The translations under genes were made by a program, and so were the position numbers. A stretch of DNA of 12,004 bases from Flavimarina sp. Hel_I_48 (GTDB taxonomy: Bacteria > Bacteroidota > Bacteroidia > Flavobacteriales > Flavobacteriaceae), in the NCBI RefSeq assembly GCF_000733945.1, contig NZ_JPOL01000004.1:1-12004 (forward strand), given 5' to 3'. Shown here piece after piece: positions 5,842 through 12,004 of the stretch. The notes under the pieces were generated by a model. It was not told the DNA's origin and ran no database searches. It worked only from the letters and a program-made list of their open reading frames with translations. Positions within the stretch are counted from its first letter, which is position 1; every line of letters begins with the position of its first letter.

Positions 5842-6927
5842 TTAAGTTTTCCATGCAATTACCACAAAAGCAAAAAATATAATTGATAATCCTGCACTAT
5901 CAAATACCATGTAAGGAATAGCTACGAAAGCTATTGAGAAAACAATCTTTATTAAGAGCCAAGAAGTGGGATGAAAGCGTCTAAAAATGATTTCGTATTG
6001 TCCGCTGTCCAATGTTACTCGATTGCGGTAGTCTTTATATAATCTTTTTATATTCCTTGCTCTTATTGGGTTGTTGTTTAGTATAACATTATCTAAGGAT
6101 TTTAAATCAAAGAGTTTTAATGGTATCGTCTTTAATCTATTTCCCGACAAATTCAATGTTTTGAGGTTTGTGTTTTTTAAGATTCTCTCATCAAAATGCT
6201 CAATTGAAATTTTCTGAATTTTATTGTTTGAAAGATTTAAGGATTGTAGCTTTTCATTTCTCAATAAATCAGTTGGAAATTCATTTATCAAGCAATCAAG
6301 TGTAAATTCAGTAACATTTTTGAGCAATGGCAGAAAGCATTTTAAATCCATTTTGGAGTTATGGATAATGCTCAAATATTTTAGTTCGGTTTGTTTTGAT
6401 AAATGTTCTAGAAAAGGTTCAATTTTATCATTCTTTTTGATATGAACTATAGTTAATTGATTTTTCTTTTCGAGTTCATTTTCTAGCCAAAACGGCCCGT
6501 CTAACTCTATACAATACAAATCAGAATTCTGATTTATAAATTTTGAAATTTCTATTTCATTTTTAGAGAATAATTTGATGCTTTTTATCTTTGTCAGTAT
6601 AGCTATTTCTTTGGGAAGTATTACTCCCTTGATTTGGCCACCGATAAATTTCTCTGTTATAATGTATGGTTTTTGTTTGAGTTTTATAGGGTCTTCCCGA
6701 ACCAAAGGCTTATTACTTAGATTTAAATCTAAAGATTTACTATCCTCAAATTTTGATTTCTTTTTTGATGAATTAAAATCCCCAATTGCGACGATAACAA
6801 ATAGAATAGCGAAAATCCCAACAAGGAAGTATAAATATTCAAGATTTCCTGTAAATGCTGAAATTATAACGAACATTATAAAAAATGCTAGAGATAAAAG
6901 TCCACAACTGCTATTATTCCTACTCAC
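5842..6927 (-). CDS. Leucine-rich-repeat membrane protein, first cargo gene
   Basis: This is a 361-residue protein. Two hydrophobic segments at about 9-27 and 30-49 form an N-terminal hairpin, and two more at about 323-342 and 346-359 end the protein. Between them lies a soluble region with leucine-rich repeats from about 180 to 292, best seen in KLQSLNLSNNKIQKI, NLKTLNLSGNRLKTIP and SLDNVILNNNPI. With a short Cys/Ser-rich start and lysines after the second segment (KKKSK), the LRR domain is probably cytoplasmic. LRRs usually bind other proteins; the partner is unknown. The start is GTG and the leader is A-rich, with no ATG nearby. The gene lies 51 bp after the HTH gene on the same strand, so it may depend on rep read-through. 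It is AT-rich, like its downstream neighbour. Confidence 0.82.
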   Translation of the reverse strand: MSRNNSSCGLLSLAFFIMFVIISAFTGNLEYLYFLVGIFAILFVIVAIGDFNSSKKKSKFEDSKSLDLNLSNKPLVREDPIKLKQKPYIITEKFIGGQIKGVILPKEIAILTKIKSIKLFSKNEIEISKFINQNSDLYCIELDGPFWLENELEKKNQLTIVHIKKNDKIEPFLEHLSKQTELKYLSIIHNSKMDLKCFLPLLKNVTEFTLDCLINEFPTDLLRNEKLQSLNLSNNKIQKISIEHFDERILKNTNLKTLNLSGNRLKTIPLKLFDLKSLDNVILNNNPIRARNIKRLYKDYRNRVTLDSGQYEIIFRRFHPTSWLLIKIVFSIAFVAIPYMVFDSAGLSIIFFAFVVIAWKT

Positions 6928-6978
6928 TAAATCTTTTTTTAAATGTTTGGTAACGTGTGAATAAAACCAGTACGTCTA

Positions 6979-7365
6979 CTATTCTTTTAGTTTTTTGTCG
7001 CTTGCTTCAATAAAATTCCGCTGTTCCAAATTTCGCAAAATTAATTCCATCTGGCGTTGGTGACTTTTTGCCGATTCGCGGTGATATTCCAGATCCCTTT
7101 GCAGGATAGGGTACTCTATCAACCTTTTTTGAAACTCTTGATATTCCTCATTTGTAAAGGCCTCAATTACATCATATTTCTGTGTCGGACTTGTGTCGGT
7201 GTTTGTGTCGGACTTGTGTCGGACTTCCAGCAGATTGACCACATCCAAAGGGATTACAATTTTATTGTTTTCCTTTGTGTATAGGCCTTGCAAGTACCTT
7301 TCAACGGTTCGGGTACTTACATTTAGCTTGTCGGCCAATTCCTTTATAGTGTACTGATCTTTCAT
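6979..7365 (-). CDS. Helix-turn-helix/coiled-coil replication-accessory protein
   Basis: This 128-residue protein is encoded 4 bp after rep, so it is almost certainly cotranscribed and translationally coupled with it. Residues 4-28 (YTIKELADKLNVSTRTVERY) are a clear DNA-binding helix-turn-helix of the MerR-like/excisionase type. A Ser/Thr/Asp-rich linker follows (about 50-63), then a charged helical region (about 70-120) likely to form a coiled coil. The architecture and position recall the small HTH proteins encoded after rep on theta-type plasmids of other phyla (RepB/DUF536-like), thought to affect copy number or partition. That parallel is by analogy, not proven homology. The linker is encoded by an unusual DNA repeat array at 7181-7222. 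Confidence 0.82.
   Translation of the reverse strand: MKDQYTIKELADKLNVSTRTVERYLQGLYTKENNKIVIPLDVVNLLEVRHKSDTNTDTSPTQKYDVIEAFTNEEYQEFQKRLIEYPILQRDLEYHRESAKSHQRQMELILRNLEQRNFIEASDKKLKE
7181..7222. repeat. Four TGTGTCGG repeats at helical spacing inside the HTH gene
   Basis: TGTGTCGG occurs at 7181-7188, 7192-7199, 7204-7211 and 7215-7222, with start-to-start distances of 11, 12 and 11 bp. The first and second pairs also form a 23-bp direct repeat sharing 19 leading bases. Because 11 is not a multiple of 3, the copies fall in different reading frames, encoding varied residues (RHKSDTNTDTSPTQ). Conservation is therefore at DNA level, as expected of a protein-binding array on one face of the helix. 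Recent slippage duplication is the alternative. Confidence 0.75.
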
Positions 7366-7369
7366 TTTT

Positions 7370-8332
7370 TTACATTGATGAGATCACCCCTTTTTTCTTA
7401 TAGACCCCAACAATATAGCCCCTTGAATTATCCACTTTTAAATCCCCTTTCCTAACCTTTTGGTTTAACTCATCAATTAGTGATTTAAAGTTTTCGATTT
7501 TTTCGTTTTCGGCTATTTGGGTGGCCTGTTTTTCGGTCAGACCGTAGGACATAATATATTTTATATCTTTTTGTTCAGCTATCGGTTTTTGGAAGTCTAT
7601 CTGGAGCTGGAAGTTTGCACTTATATCTATAAATATCTCTATAACCTTGAAAGAGCGCCCTTTTTTATGAAGTTTGTAATCAAATTTCAAATCGGTATTG
7701 GCATTGATCTGTTCCTTGGCAATGTCTAAAACATCTTTTTTAAACTGACCAATTTGCCTGTACTGCTCATTTCCTTTTTTATCGATCATTCCAAGCATCC
7801 TTTTCAGCTCTTCAATTTCATAAACCTGTCGACCAACCGACCGCCATTGACAGGCTAAAGTGTATAGGCGCTTAGCGTATTTCGAAGAACAGGCCAGAAC
7901 AGACTTCAACTGGATCGAGGTAAATGAATTCTTTAGTTCAAAAAAGTAAGGCTTGGCCGGTTCGGAAATCATAACCTCAAATGCTCCCTGCCCCTCAAGG
8001 TAATCTACCTGTTGAAAGAGCCACATCTGGCGGTAGATCATTTTGCCGTTGTCCTGCTTTATATCGACCTCGAACATACGATTGCCGATTTCCTCAGTGG
8101 CCTTACGGAGCTGAGCATAGTTCCAGGCTCTCCCAGTGATTAATTCTATATCCTTAGCGGTGATCCTATACTGCAGCTCTTTTTGGGTCAGCGAAGCCAA
8201 GAGCATGAACAAAATATCTAGCTGGCAGGCCGAGAAATCATATCTCCCTGAAGTAATAGCGTTATGCTGCATTATTCTTTTTTCCTTAAAGCCGTGCACC
8301 TGTGCATCACTAAACACTGATAAATCTTTCAT
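7370..8332 (-). CDS. rep: Rep_3-superfamily replication initiator protein (intact copy)
   Basis: This 320-residue initiator is predicted to bind the upstream iterons, open the origin and recruit host replication proteins for theta replication. MQHNAITSGRYDFSACQLDI (21-40) is the typical opening of the first winged-helix domain of Rep_3/RepB initiators (about 20-125). A second winged-helix domain follows at about 135-225 (YAKRLYTLACQWRSVG, IEELKRMLGM, FKKDVLDIAKEQIN). The C-terminal region is helical and basic. The frame extends to a TTG at 8356, but that codon overlaps a strong -7 promoter box, so I choose the ATG at 8332, which leaves a short leader. The gene is followed 4 bp later by the HTH gene. 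The other copy in the window is frameshifted, probably by sequencing error. Confidence 0.93.
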   Translation of the reverse strand: MKDLSVFSDAQVHGFKEKRIMQHNAITSGRYDFSACQLDILFMLLASLTQKELQYRITAKDIELITGRAWNYAQLRKATEEIGNRMFEVDIKQDNGKMIYRQMWLFQQVDYLEGQGAFEVMISEPAKPYFFELKNSFTSIQLKSVLACSSKYAKRLYTLACQWRSVGRQVYEIEELKRMLGMIDKKGNEQYRQIGQFKKDVLDIAKEQINANTDLKFDYKLHKKGRSFKVIEIFIDISANFQLQIDFQKPIAEQKDIKYIMSYGLTEKQATQIAENEKIENFKSLIDELNQKVRKGDLKVDNSRGYIVGVYKKKGVISSM

Positions 8333-8353
8333 AAACGCTATCTTGCTGAATTG

Positions 8354-8361
8354 CAAATATA
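8354..8361 (-). promoter_or_regulatory. -7 box of the rep promoter
   Basis: On the minus strand this reads TATATTTG, matching TAnnTTTG, 21 bp before the rep ATG at 8332. A CTG whose G is at 8383 sits 21 bp upstream, where the -33 element is expected. That position lies inside the palindrome at 8380-8392, and the promoter spacer contains TATAAAAAC (8362-8370), nine bases shared with the iterons. Confidence 0.6.
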
Positions 8362-8379
8362 TATAAAAACAGATAAAAA

Positions 8380-8392
8380 AAACAGTCTGTTT
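8380..8392. promoter_or_regulatory. Palindromic operator candidate overlapping the rep -33 region
   Basis: AAACAG-T-CTGTTT is a perfect inverted repeat with one central base. CTGTTT is also part of each iteron. In several iteron plasmids, initiator dimers bind inverted half-iterons at the rep promoter to repress it while monomers bind the direct repeats. The layout here fits that scheme, but binding is inferred. Confidence 0.55.
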
Positions 8393-8409
8393 AATAAAAC
8401 ATAAGAATT

Positions 8410-8493
8410 CGCTTATAAAAACTGTTTTTTCGCTTATAAAAACTGTTTTTTCGCTTATAAAAACTGTTTTTTCGCTTATAAAAACTGTTTTTT
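8410..8493. repeat. Four tandem 21-bp iterons, plasmid replication origin
   Basis: Four exact, contiguous 21-bp units begin at 8410, 8431, 8452 and 8473. Each runs CGCTTATAAAAAC followed by TGTTTTTT. The 21-bp period equals two helical turns, placing all initiator-binding sites on one face. They lie 78 bp upstream of the rep ATG with an AT-rich tract beyond them, the standard layout of an iteron-controlled theta origin. Rep presumably binds here, and iteron number would influence copy number through handcuffing. Confidence 0.92.
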
Positions 8494-8847
8494 CGACCTT
8501 TTGCGGTACTGGAAATCAACAAGTTGCAGACCCCTAAAGTAGTAAAGTATTTAAAATAATTAAAAAAAACGTTTTAGAGATGATTAAAGGAAAAAGGAAA
8601 AATCGACTCTTGCGGGAGGAACCAAAAAAAAATCTGCGGAGTGAAAAGAAAACGAAAAACGAATGTGAAAAGCAGAGCGCAGGCAAACTGGCGCGAAAAT
8701 TTACGGTTTTTTTTATCCCTAAGAGCGTTTTTCATGTCTTTCGCCAAATTCTAAGTCAGAAATAAAAGGAGCGCTTAGAGGCCTTTAAAATGCGTTTTTT
8801 GAACTGATCCTATTTTTGCATCATTCTCAGTATATTTACATCAAAAC
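8494..8847. other. Gene-free region beside the iterons: AT-rich tract and purine-rich stretch
   Basis: About 350 bp without a convincing gene. Bases 8534-8575 are very AT-rich (GTAAAGTATTTAAAATAATT and following) and end in the palindrome AAAACGTTTT (8566-8575), so this is a good candidate for the DNA-unwinding element. Next comes a purine-rich stretch (8580-8700) that stays open in two frames. I see no clear DnaA box: TTATCCCTA near 8713 differs from the consensus at two positions. The right end holds the antitoxin-yoeB promoter. Confidence 0.55.
8811..8818 (+). promoter_or_regulatory. -7 box of the antitoxin-yoeB operon (second copy)
   Basis: TATTTTTG, identical in sequence and context to 1578-1585. 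Confidence 0.5.
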
Positions 8848-9057
8848 ATGTATAAAATGGGAACATTGAAAATTCATCCAGAGGATCAGCAACAGCTGAA
8901 AACGGTCAAGGCATTCCTAAATGCCCTGAAAATTCCCTTTGAGGCTTCGGAAGAAAGCCCATACGACCCCAGTTTTGTCGCCAAAATCAAAGAAAGCGAA
9001 CGCGAAGCAGAACAGGGTATGCTAACCTCCATCAAGACGGAGGATCTATGGAAGTGA
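8848..9057 (+). CDS. DUF2683-like antitoxin of the YoeB module (second copy)
   Basis: Identical to the 69-residue antitoxin at 1615-1824; the same gene of the circular plasmid seen twice. It overlaps yoeB by 10 bp. Confidence 0.8.
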   Translation: MYKMGTLKIHPEDQQQLKTVKAFLNALKIPFEASEESPYDPSFVAKIKESEREAEQGMLTSIKTEDLWK

Positions 9058-9311
9058 ATTATACCAAAAAAGCGCTGAAGGATCTTTCGTACTGGAAAAA
9101 AAAGGGAGACCCGGCGATCCAGAATAAAATAACAAAGCTGGTAACTGACATTGAGGGCACCCCCTATTCCGGCATCGGAAAACCGGAAGCCCTAAAGTAC
9201 GATCTTTCCGGTTTTTGGTCAAGGCGCATCAACAAGGAACACCGCATTATCTACAAGGTCCTCGAAGAGAAAGAAACAATAGAAATCCATTCTTTGAAGG
9301 GGCATTATTAA
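9048..9311 (+). CDS. yoeB: YoeB/Txe-family toxin (second copy)
   Basis: Identical to 1815-2078, with all catalytic residues (Glu47, Arg66, His86, Tyr87) retained. Same physical gene by the circularity inference. Confidence 0.94.
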   Translation: MEVNYTKKALKDLSYWKKKGDPAIQNKITKLVTDIEGTPYSGIGKPEALKYDLSGFWSRRINKEHRIIYKVLEEKETIEIHSLKGHY

Positions 9312-9323
9312 GCCTGGTCTATC

Positions 9324-9551
9324 ATGAATTCAAAAATCCAAACCGCAGTTCGATTAAATGGCGACCTTCTGGAAGCACTTAGAGAAAAAGCCAGGGCAGA
9401 TAAAACAAGCCTGAACAATTACATCGAAAAAATACTATACCAAAATGTCGGAAATATCCCCAACAATGCCACGAAAACAGCTATTGAAGAGACTCGCAAC
9501 GGAAAATCGGAAAGGATAGAAAACCTGGATGATTGGCTTGAAAAACTGTAA
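9324..9551 (+). CDS. Orphan RHH-type antitoxin (second copy)
   Basis: Identical to the 75-residue protein at 2091-2318, again flanked by yoeB and parD with no toxin of its own. Confidence 0.78.
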   Translation: MNSKIQTAVRLNGDLLEALREKARADKTSLNNYIEKILYQNVGNIPNNATKTAIEETRNGKSERIENLDDWLEKL

Positions 9552-9591
9552 CAAAAACATCTTGAGGGCATTCTTTGGTTCGTTTCCGTGT

Positions 9592-9599
9592 TATATTTG
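9592..9599 (+). promoter_or_regulatory. -7 box of parDE (second copy)
   Basis: TATATTTG, 17 bp before the parD ATG, identical to 2359-2366. Confidence 0.58.
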
Positions 9600-9616
9600 C
9601 ACCAAATTATTTTATT

Positions 9617-9850
9617 ATGGCACGACAAAGCTTTTCGGTCAATGAGAAAAACGACCAGTGGTTACGAGAACAGGTAACCAGCAAGGAATATTCCAGTAAA
9701 AGCGAACTTGTAAACGACCTAATTCGGCAGGCCAGGGGCCAACAAAGAAAAATTGATTGGATCAGGACCAAACTGGAACGGTCGGAACAGCGTGGTTTTT
9801 CAAACCGCACCCCGGAAGAAATACTTGCCATAGCCCAAAGCGGAAAGTAA
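9617..9850 (+). CDS. parD: ParD-family antitoxin (second copy)
   Basis: Identical to 2384-2617 (77 residues, ribbon-helix-helix domain then toxin-binding tail). The start is chosen for the same reason: the upstream in-frame ATG at 9575 precedes the -7 box. Confidence 0.9.
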   Translation: MARQSFSVNEKNDQWLREQVTSKEYSSKSELVNDLIRQARGQQRKIDWIRTKLERSEQRGFSNRTPEEILAIAQSGK

Positions 9851-9851
9851 A

Positions 9852-10124
9852 ATGACCTATAGGCTAAGGCTCGAGGCCGAAGAAGATCTAATAAGGATCT
9901 ATCATTACGGAATGGGAAGGTTCGGGGTCGATCAGGCAACTAAATATTATTTTGGCCTAATTGAACATTTTGAGCGGATAGCAGAAAACCCTTATCAATT
10001 TATCTCTGCAGAACATATCAAACCTGGATATAGAAGCTGCAATTTCAAATCAGATACGATTTATTACAGGGTTCTGGAAGAAGTAGAAATAATGGCCATT
10101 ATCGGGAGACAGGATTTTACCTAA
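9852..10124 (+). CDS. parE: ParE-family toxin (second copy)
   Basis: Identical to the 90-residue toxin at 2619-2891, starting one base after parD. Confidence 0.9.
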   Translation: MTYRLRLEAEEDLIRIYHYGMGRFGVDQATKYYFGLIEHFERIAENPYQFISAEHIKPGYRSCNFKSDTIYYRVLEEVEIMAIIGRQDFT

Positions 10125-10189
10125 ACTTTAGAACAGTGTAGCGTAGTTTTATGTCAGAACTATCAAAAAGCAACAGCCTGTAAATGTAA

Positions 10190-10233
10190 AACCTCTATTT
10201 GTGGAGAAATTAATTTCTCCACAAATAGAGGTT
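10190..10233. terminator. 44-bp perfect palindrome (second copy)
   Basis: Exact repeat of 2957-3000. Its identity in both copies shows that the perfect symmetry is not an end-of-contig error. Confidence 0.55.
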
Positions 10234-10254
10234 CGAATTACCCGTACGCAAAGG

Positions 10255-10527
10255 TCACCACGTCCACTCAGAATGATTTTCATCGTCAAAAAAGTCTGGC
10301 ATCAGCCGTTCGGGCTGTCCGTTTTTAACAATCTCCTTTCCTATCTCTTTACAGGTTTTCAGATAATCCTCCACCGACTCAACAAAACTTTTTTCCAGGT
10401 CAGAAACAGATTTACCCTCGAAAAGTATCAGGTCATTTATCCCCTGGATCTTTCCAAAAAATACCTTATCATCGGTACTGAATTGCACGGTGCCGAAATA
10501 ACCTTTGTGTTCTAGTTTTTCTTTCAT
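10255..10527 (-). CDS. hicB: HicB-like antitoxin lacking its DNA-binding domain (second copy)
   Basis: Identical to 3022-3294. Because both copies agree, the odd C-terminus after CKEIGKE is unlikely to be a sequencing frameshift. Confidence 0.78.
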   Translation of the reverse strand: MKEKLEHKGYFGTVQFSTDDKVFFGKIQGINDLILFEGKSVSDLEKSFVESVEDYLKTCKEIGKEIVKNGQPERLMPDFFDDENHSEWTW

Positions 10528-10547
10528 GGATGAAAATGTGTACGGAA

Positions 10548-10555
10548 CAAATATA
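10548..10555 (-). promoter_or_regulatory. -7 box of the hicB-like gene (second copy)
   Basis: TATATTTG on the minus strand, identical to 3315-3322. Confidence 0.48.
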
Positions 10556-10671
10556 CCGAGCGCAAAAATATAACAGCTGAGAAAGATCGTTTTCCCTTAA
10601 AAAATCCGATATTTAAACCATGGGACAGCGGATAACAGAGTTTTTTCCTTTGTTCGGTCTGTTGATATTTT

Positions 10672-10738
10672 CAAGAGGTGCCTTTGTAGCTACAATTTAT
10701 ACGCGATGCTCCTAAATTATACCTCCAAAGGCCTCTTG
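10672..10738. other. Candidate oriT (second copy)
   Basis: Same nested inverted repeats as at 3439-3505, 38 bp before mobC. Confidence 0.6.
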
Positions 10739-10776
10739 ATTTTCTCCCGTTGGTCAAAAATTAAAATAGGATTCGA

Positions 10777-11073
10777 ATGAACAAAAAAGAGGTCTTAAGG
10801 TTCAGGTGCTCGCCACTCGAAAAGGCGATCATAGAGAAAAAGGCCGCGGATTCCGGCCTTTCAGCTTCGGCTTTCTGCAGAGCTTCCGCACTCGGCCAAA
10901 AAATGGGCTATAAACTGACGGACGAGGAACTGGAGATCTACCGGATGCTCACCACGTACCACAACAATTTCACGTCCATTTCCAACCTTTTGAAGGACAG
11001 GGACAGCCGGTTTGCGGCAGAGGTAAAGACTGCAGCTGCAGAAATAAAGGAACACCTAAAAAAACTCCAATGA
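10777..11073 (+). CDS. mobC: MobC-type relaxosome accessory protein (second copy)
   Basis: Identical to the 98-residue protein at 3544-3840, overlapping the relaxase start by 4 bp. Confidence 0.88.
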   Translation: MNKKEVLRFRCSPLEKAIIEKKAADSGLSASAFCRASALGQKMGYKLTDEELEIYRMLTTYHNNFTSISNLLKDRDSRFAAEVKTAAAEIKEHLKKLQ

Positions 11074-11838
11074 TAGCCAGGGCAAAGAGCATAGCGCACG
11101 GGGGTGCCGGCATCAACTACGCACTGGAAAAGGACGGTGCCGAGATCATAGACAAACGTTTTGTGGTGGGCGACACCGGCGCGGAGATCAAGGGGGAGTT
11201 CCGAATCTTCCAGAACCTTAACACCAGGGCAGAAAACAACGACCTGAGCTTTGTGCTCAGCCCGGAACCCAAAGACGGCCAAAAATTATCGAACGAGGAC
11301 TTCAAGGCCATTTCCGACAGTTTCCTAAAAAAGATGAACCTTGAAAAGCACCAGGCGATCATTGTCAAGCATACCGACCGGAACCATGCGCACCTGCACC
11401 TGTTCGTGAACCGGATCGACAGTAACGGCAAGGCCTACAAGGACAGTTGGATCTCCAAGGAATCGCAGACAAAGGCAGACCAGATCGCACGGGAAATGGG
11501 CTTACCAGGGCGCGCGAAGTCGAGGCGGCCAAAAAGGAAATCACAAAGGAGGTCAGGAGCCAGATCTTTGAAAAACATACAGCGGTACTGCGGCAGCGCC
11601 CCAAGGATTTCAAGGCGTACAGGGAGCTGATGAAGTCAAAGGGGGTCGAGATCCTGCCCACGATCAACAAGAGTAACAGACTGCAAGGTTTCAGGGTGGA
11701 GTTCCAGGGGCTAAACCTAAAGGCGACCGAGATCCACAAGACAATGAGCCTTTCAAAAATGGGCGTGAAGATCGCCCAGATAGGGCTGAACCACAACCCC
11801 GGGATAAAACAGAGTATGGACAGGGGAATTCAAGATAA
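11070..11838 (+). pseudogene. MOBP-type relaxase, frameshifted second copy (probably sequencing errors)
   Basis: Same gene as the intact relaxase at 3837-4607. The first 143 or so residues, including Tyr17 and the HxDxxHxHxH motif, are intact. A lost G in the run at 11498-11500 then shifts the frame, so the first part ends at 11630 while the true remainder continues in another frame. A lost T at 11829-11830 affects the last codons. Both lie within the last 510 bases of the contig. I read this as error, not gene decay. Confidence 0.85.
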
Positions 11839-11842
11839 AAAA

Positions 11843-12004
11843 ATGGGAAAACAGGAAAGACACAATATCGATACGATCGCAAATGTGCTGATAGACAAGC
11901 TGGGAGAAATGGAAAGGACCGCCAGCCGGATCGAGAAAGCAAGCAAGGAACCCTAAAAATAGATACCGAGGAGATCGAAAAGATCTTTCAGGCCAGAAAA
12001 AATG
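11843..12004 (+). pseudogene. Mob-operon membrane protein, partial and frameshifted (second copy)
   Basis: This is the start of the 122-residue protein seen complete at 4612-4980. It is cut off by the window end before the transmembrane segment. A lost C at 11951-11953 brings an early stop after about 37 codons (KEP then TAA). This is again an end-of-contig homopolymer difference. Confidence 0.8.

Larger units (their letters stand above)
7232..12004. repeat. Second copy of the terminal redundancy
   Basis: This region repeats 1-4774. Here the errors cluster at the right end: a lost G at 11498-11500, a lost T at 11829-11830 and a lost C at 11951-11953, each in a homopolymer. Interior features are identical to the first copy. 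Confidence 0.93.

Noticed and set aside
6575..6964. 129-codon plus-strand frame opposite the LRR gene
   Set aside because: Antisense shadow of the LRR protein's N-terminal region; hydrophobic only because it mirrors AT-rich coding sequence.
7181..7222. CRISPR-like array
   Set aside because: The repeats are 8 bp with 3-4 bp gaps inside a coding gene, far too short for repeats and spacers; no cas genes are present.
8580..8765. 61-codon lysine/arginine-rich frame beside the origin
   Set aside because: Low-complexity purine-rich sequence that is open in more than one frame. It has no domain-like pattern and its frame depends on the length of an A-run that differs between copies.
8717..8780. Possible hairpin CTAAG...CTTAG between the purine-rich stretch and the antitoxin promoter
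   Set aside because: Arms of only five bases separated by a long loop; expected by chance in sequence of this composition.
1..12004. True tandem plasmid dimer or ancient segmental duplication
   Set aside because: The differences cluster only at the contig ends and are homopolymer slips, which fits overlapping assembly ends better. A physical dimer cannot be fully excluded without reads.

Overview
The window reads as a small circular Bacteroidota (probably Flavobacteriia-type) plasmid of about 7,233 bp, assembled as a linear contig that runs about 1.66 times round the circle. Positions 1-4774 recur as 7232-12004 in the same orientation. Every difference I found between the two copies lies in roughly the first 1.4 kb or the last 0.5 kb of the window, and nearly all are single-base changes in homopolymer runs. 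This is the signature of uncorrected long-read contig ends, not of an old duplication. The intact version of each gene is therefore the one far from a contig end: replication genes from the second copy, mobilization genes from the first. The lineage call rests on several TAnnTTTG-type -7 promoter boxes (TATATTTG, TATTTTTG), A-rich start contexts with little Shine-Dalgarno sequence, and protein families common in Bacteroidota. The genus cannot be told from the sequence.

Layout of one unit, using the intact copies. (1) Replication, minus strand: four tandem 21-bp iterons (8410-8493) lie upstream of a Rep_3-type initiator gene (7370-8332), followed after 4 bp by a small helix-turn-helix/coiled-coil gene (6979-7365). 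A palindrome and a partial iteron overlap the predicted rep promoter, which suggests Rep autoregulation. (2) Stability block, plus strand: DUF2683-like antitoxin plus YoeB toxin, an RHH-type antitoxin with no toxin beside it, and a ParD/ParE pair. A 44-bp perfect palindrome then separates parE from a convergent HicB-like antitoxin that has no HicA and no C-terminal DNA-binding domain. (3) Mobilization block, plus strand: a nested inverted repeat that is a good oriT candidate, mobC, a MOBP-type relaxase that overlaps mobC by 4 bp, a single-pass membrane protein, and a 48-codon ORF. The block ends in an apparent remnant of a second membrane-protein C-terminus. (4) Cargo, minus strand, conspicuously AT-rich: a leucine-rich-repeat protein with two predicted membrane segments at each end, and a 183-residue protein I do not recognise. 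These lie directly downstream of the replication genes on the same strand, so read-through from the rep promoter is possible.

Taken together this is a theta-type iteron plasmid that is mobilizable but not self-transmissible (relaxase and accessory proteins, no conjugation pore genes visible). It is maintained by stacked toxin-antitoxin modules and carries a short two-gene cargo of unknown purpose. The least explained parts are the LRR membrane cargo, the CCGACACA repeat array inside the HTH gene, the long palindrome, and the two orphan antitoxins.
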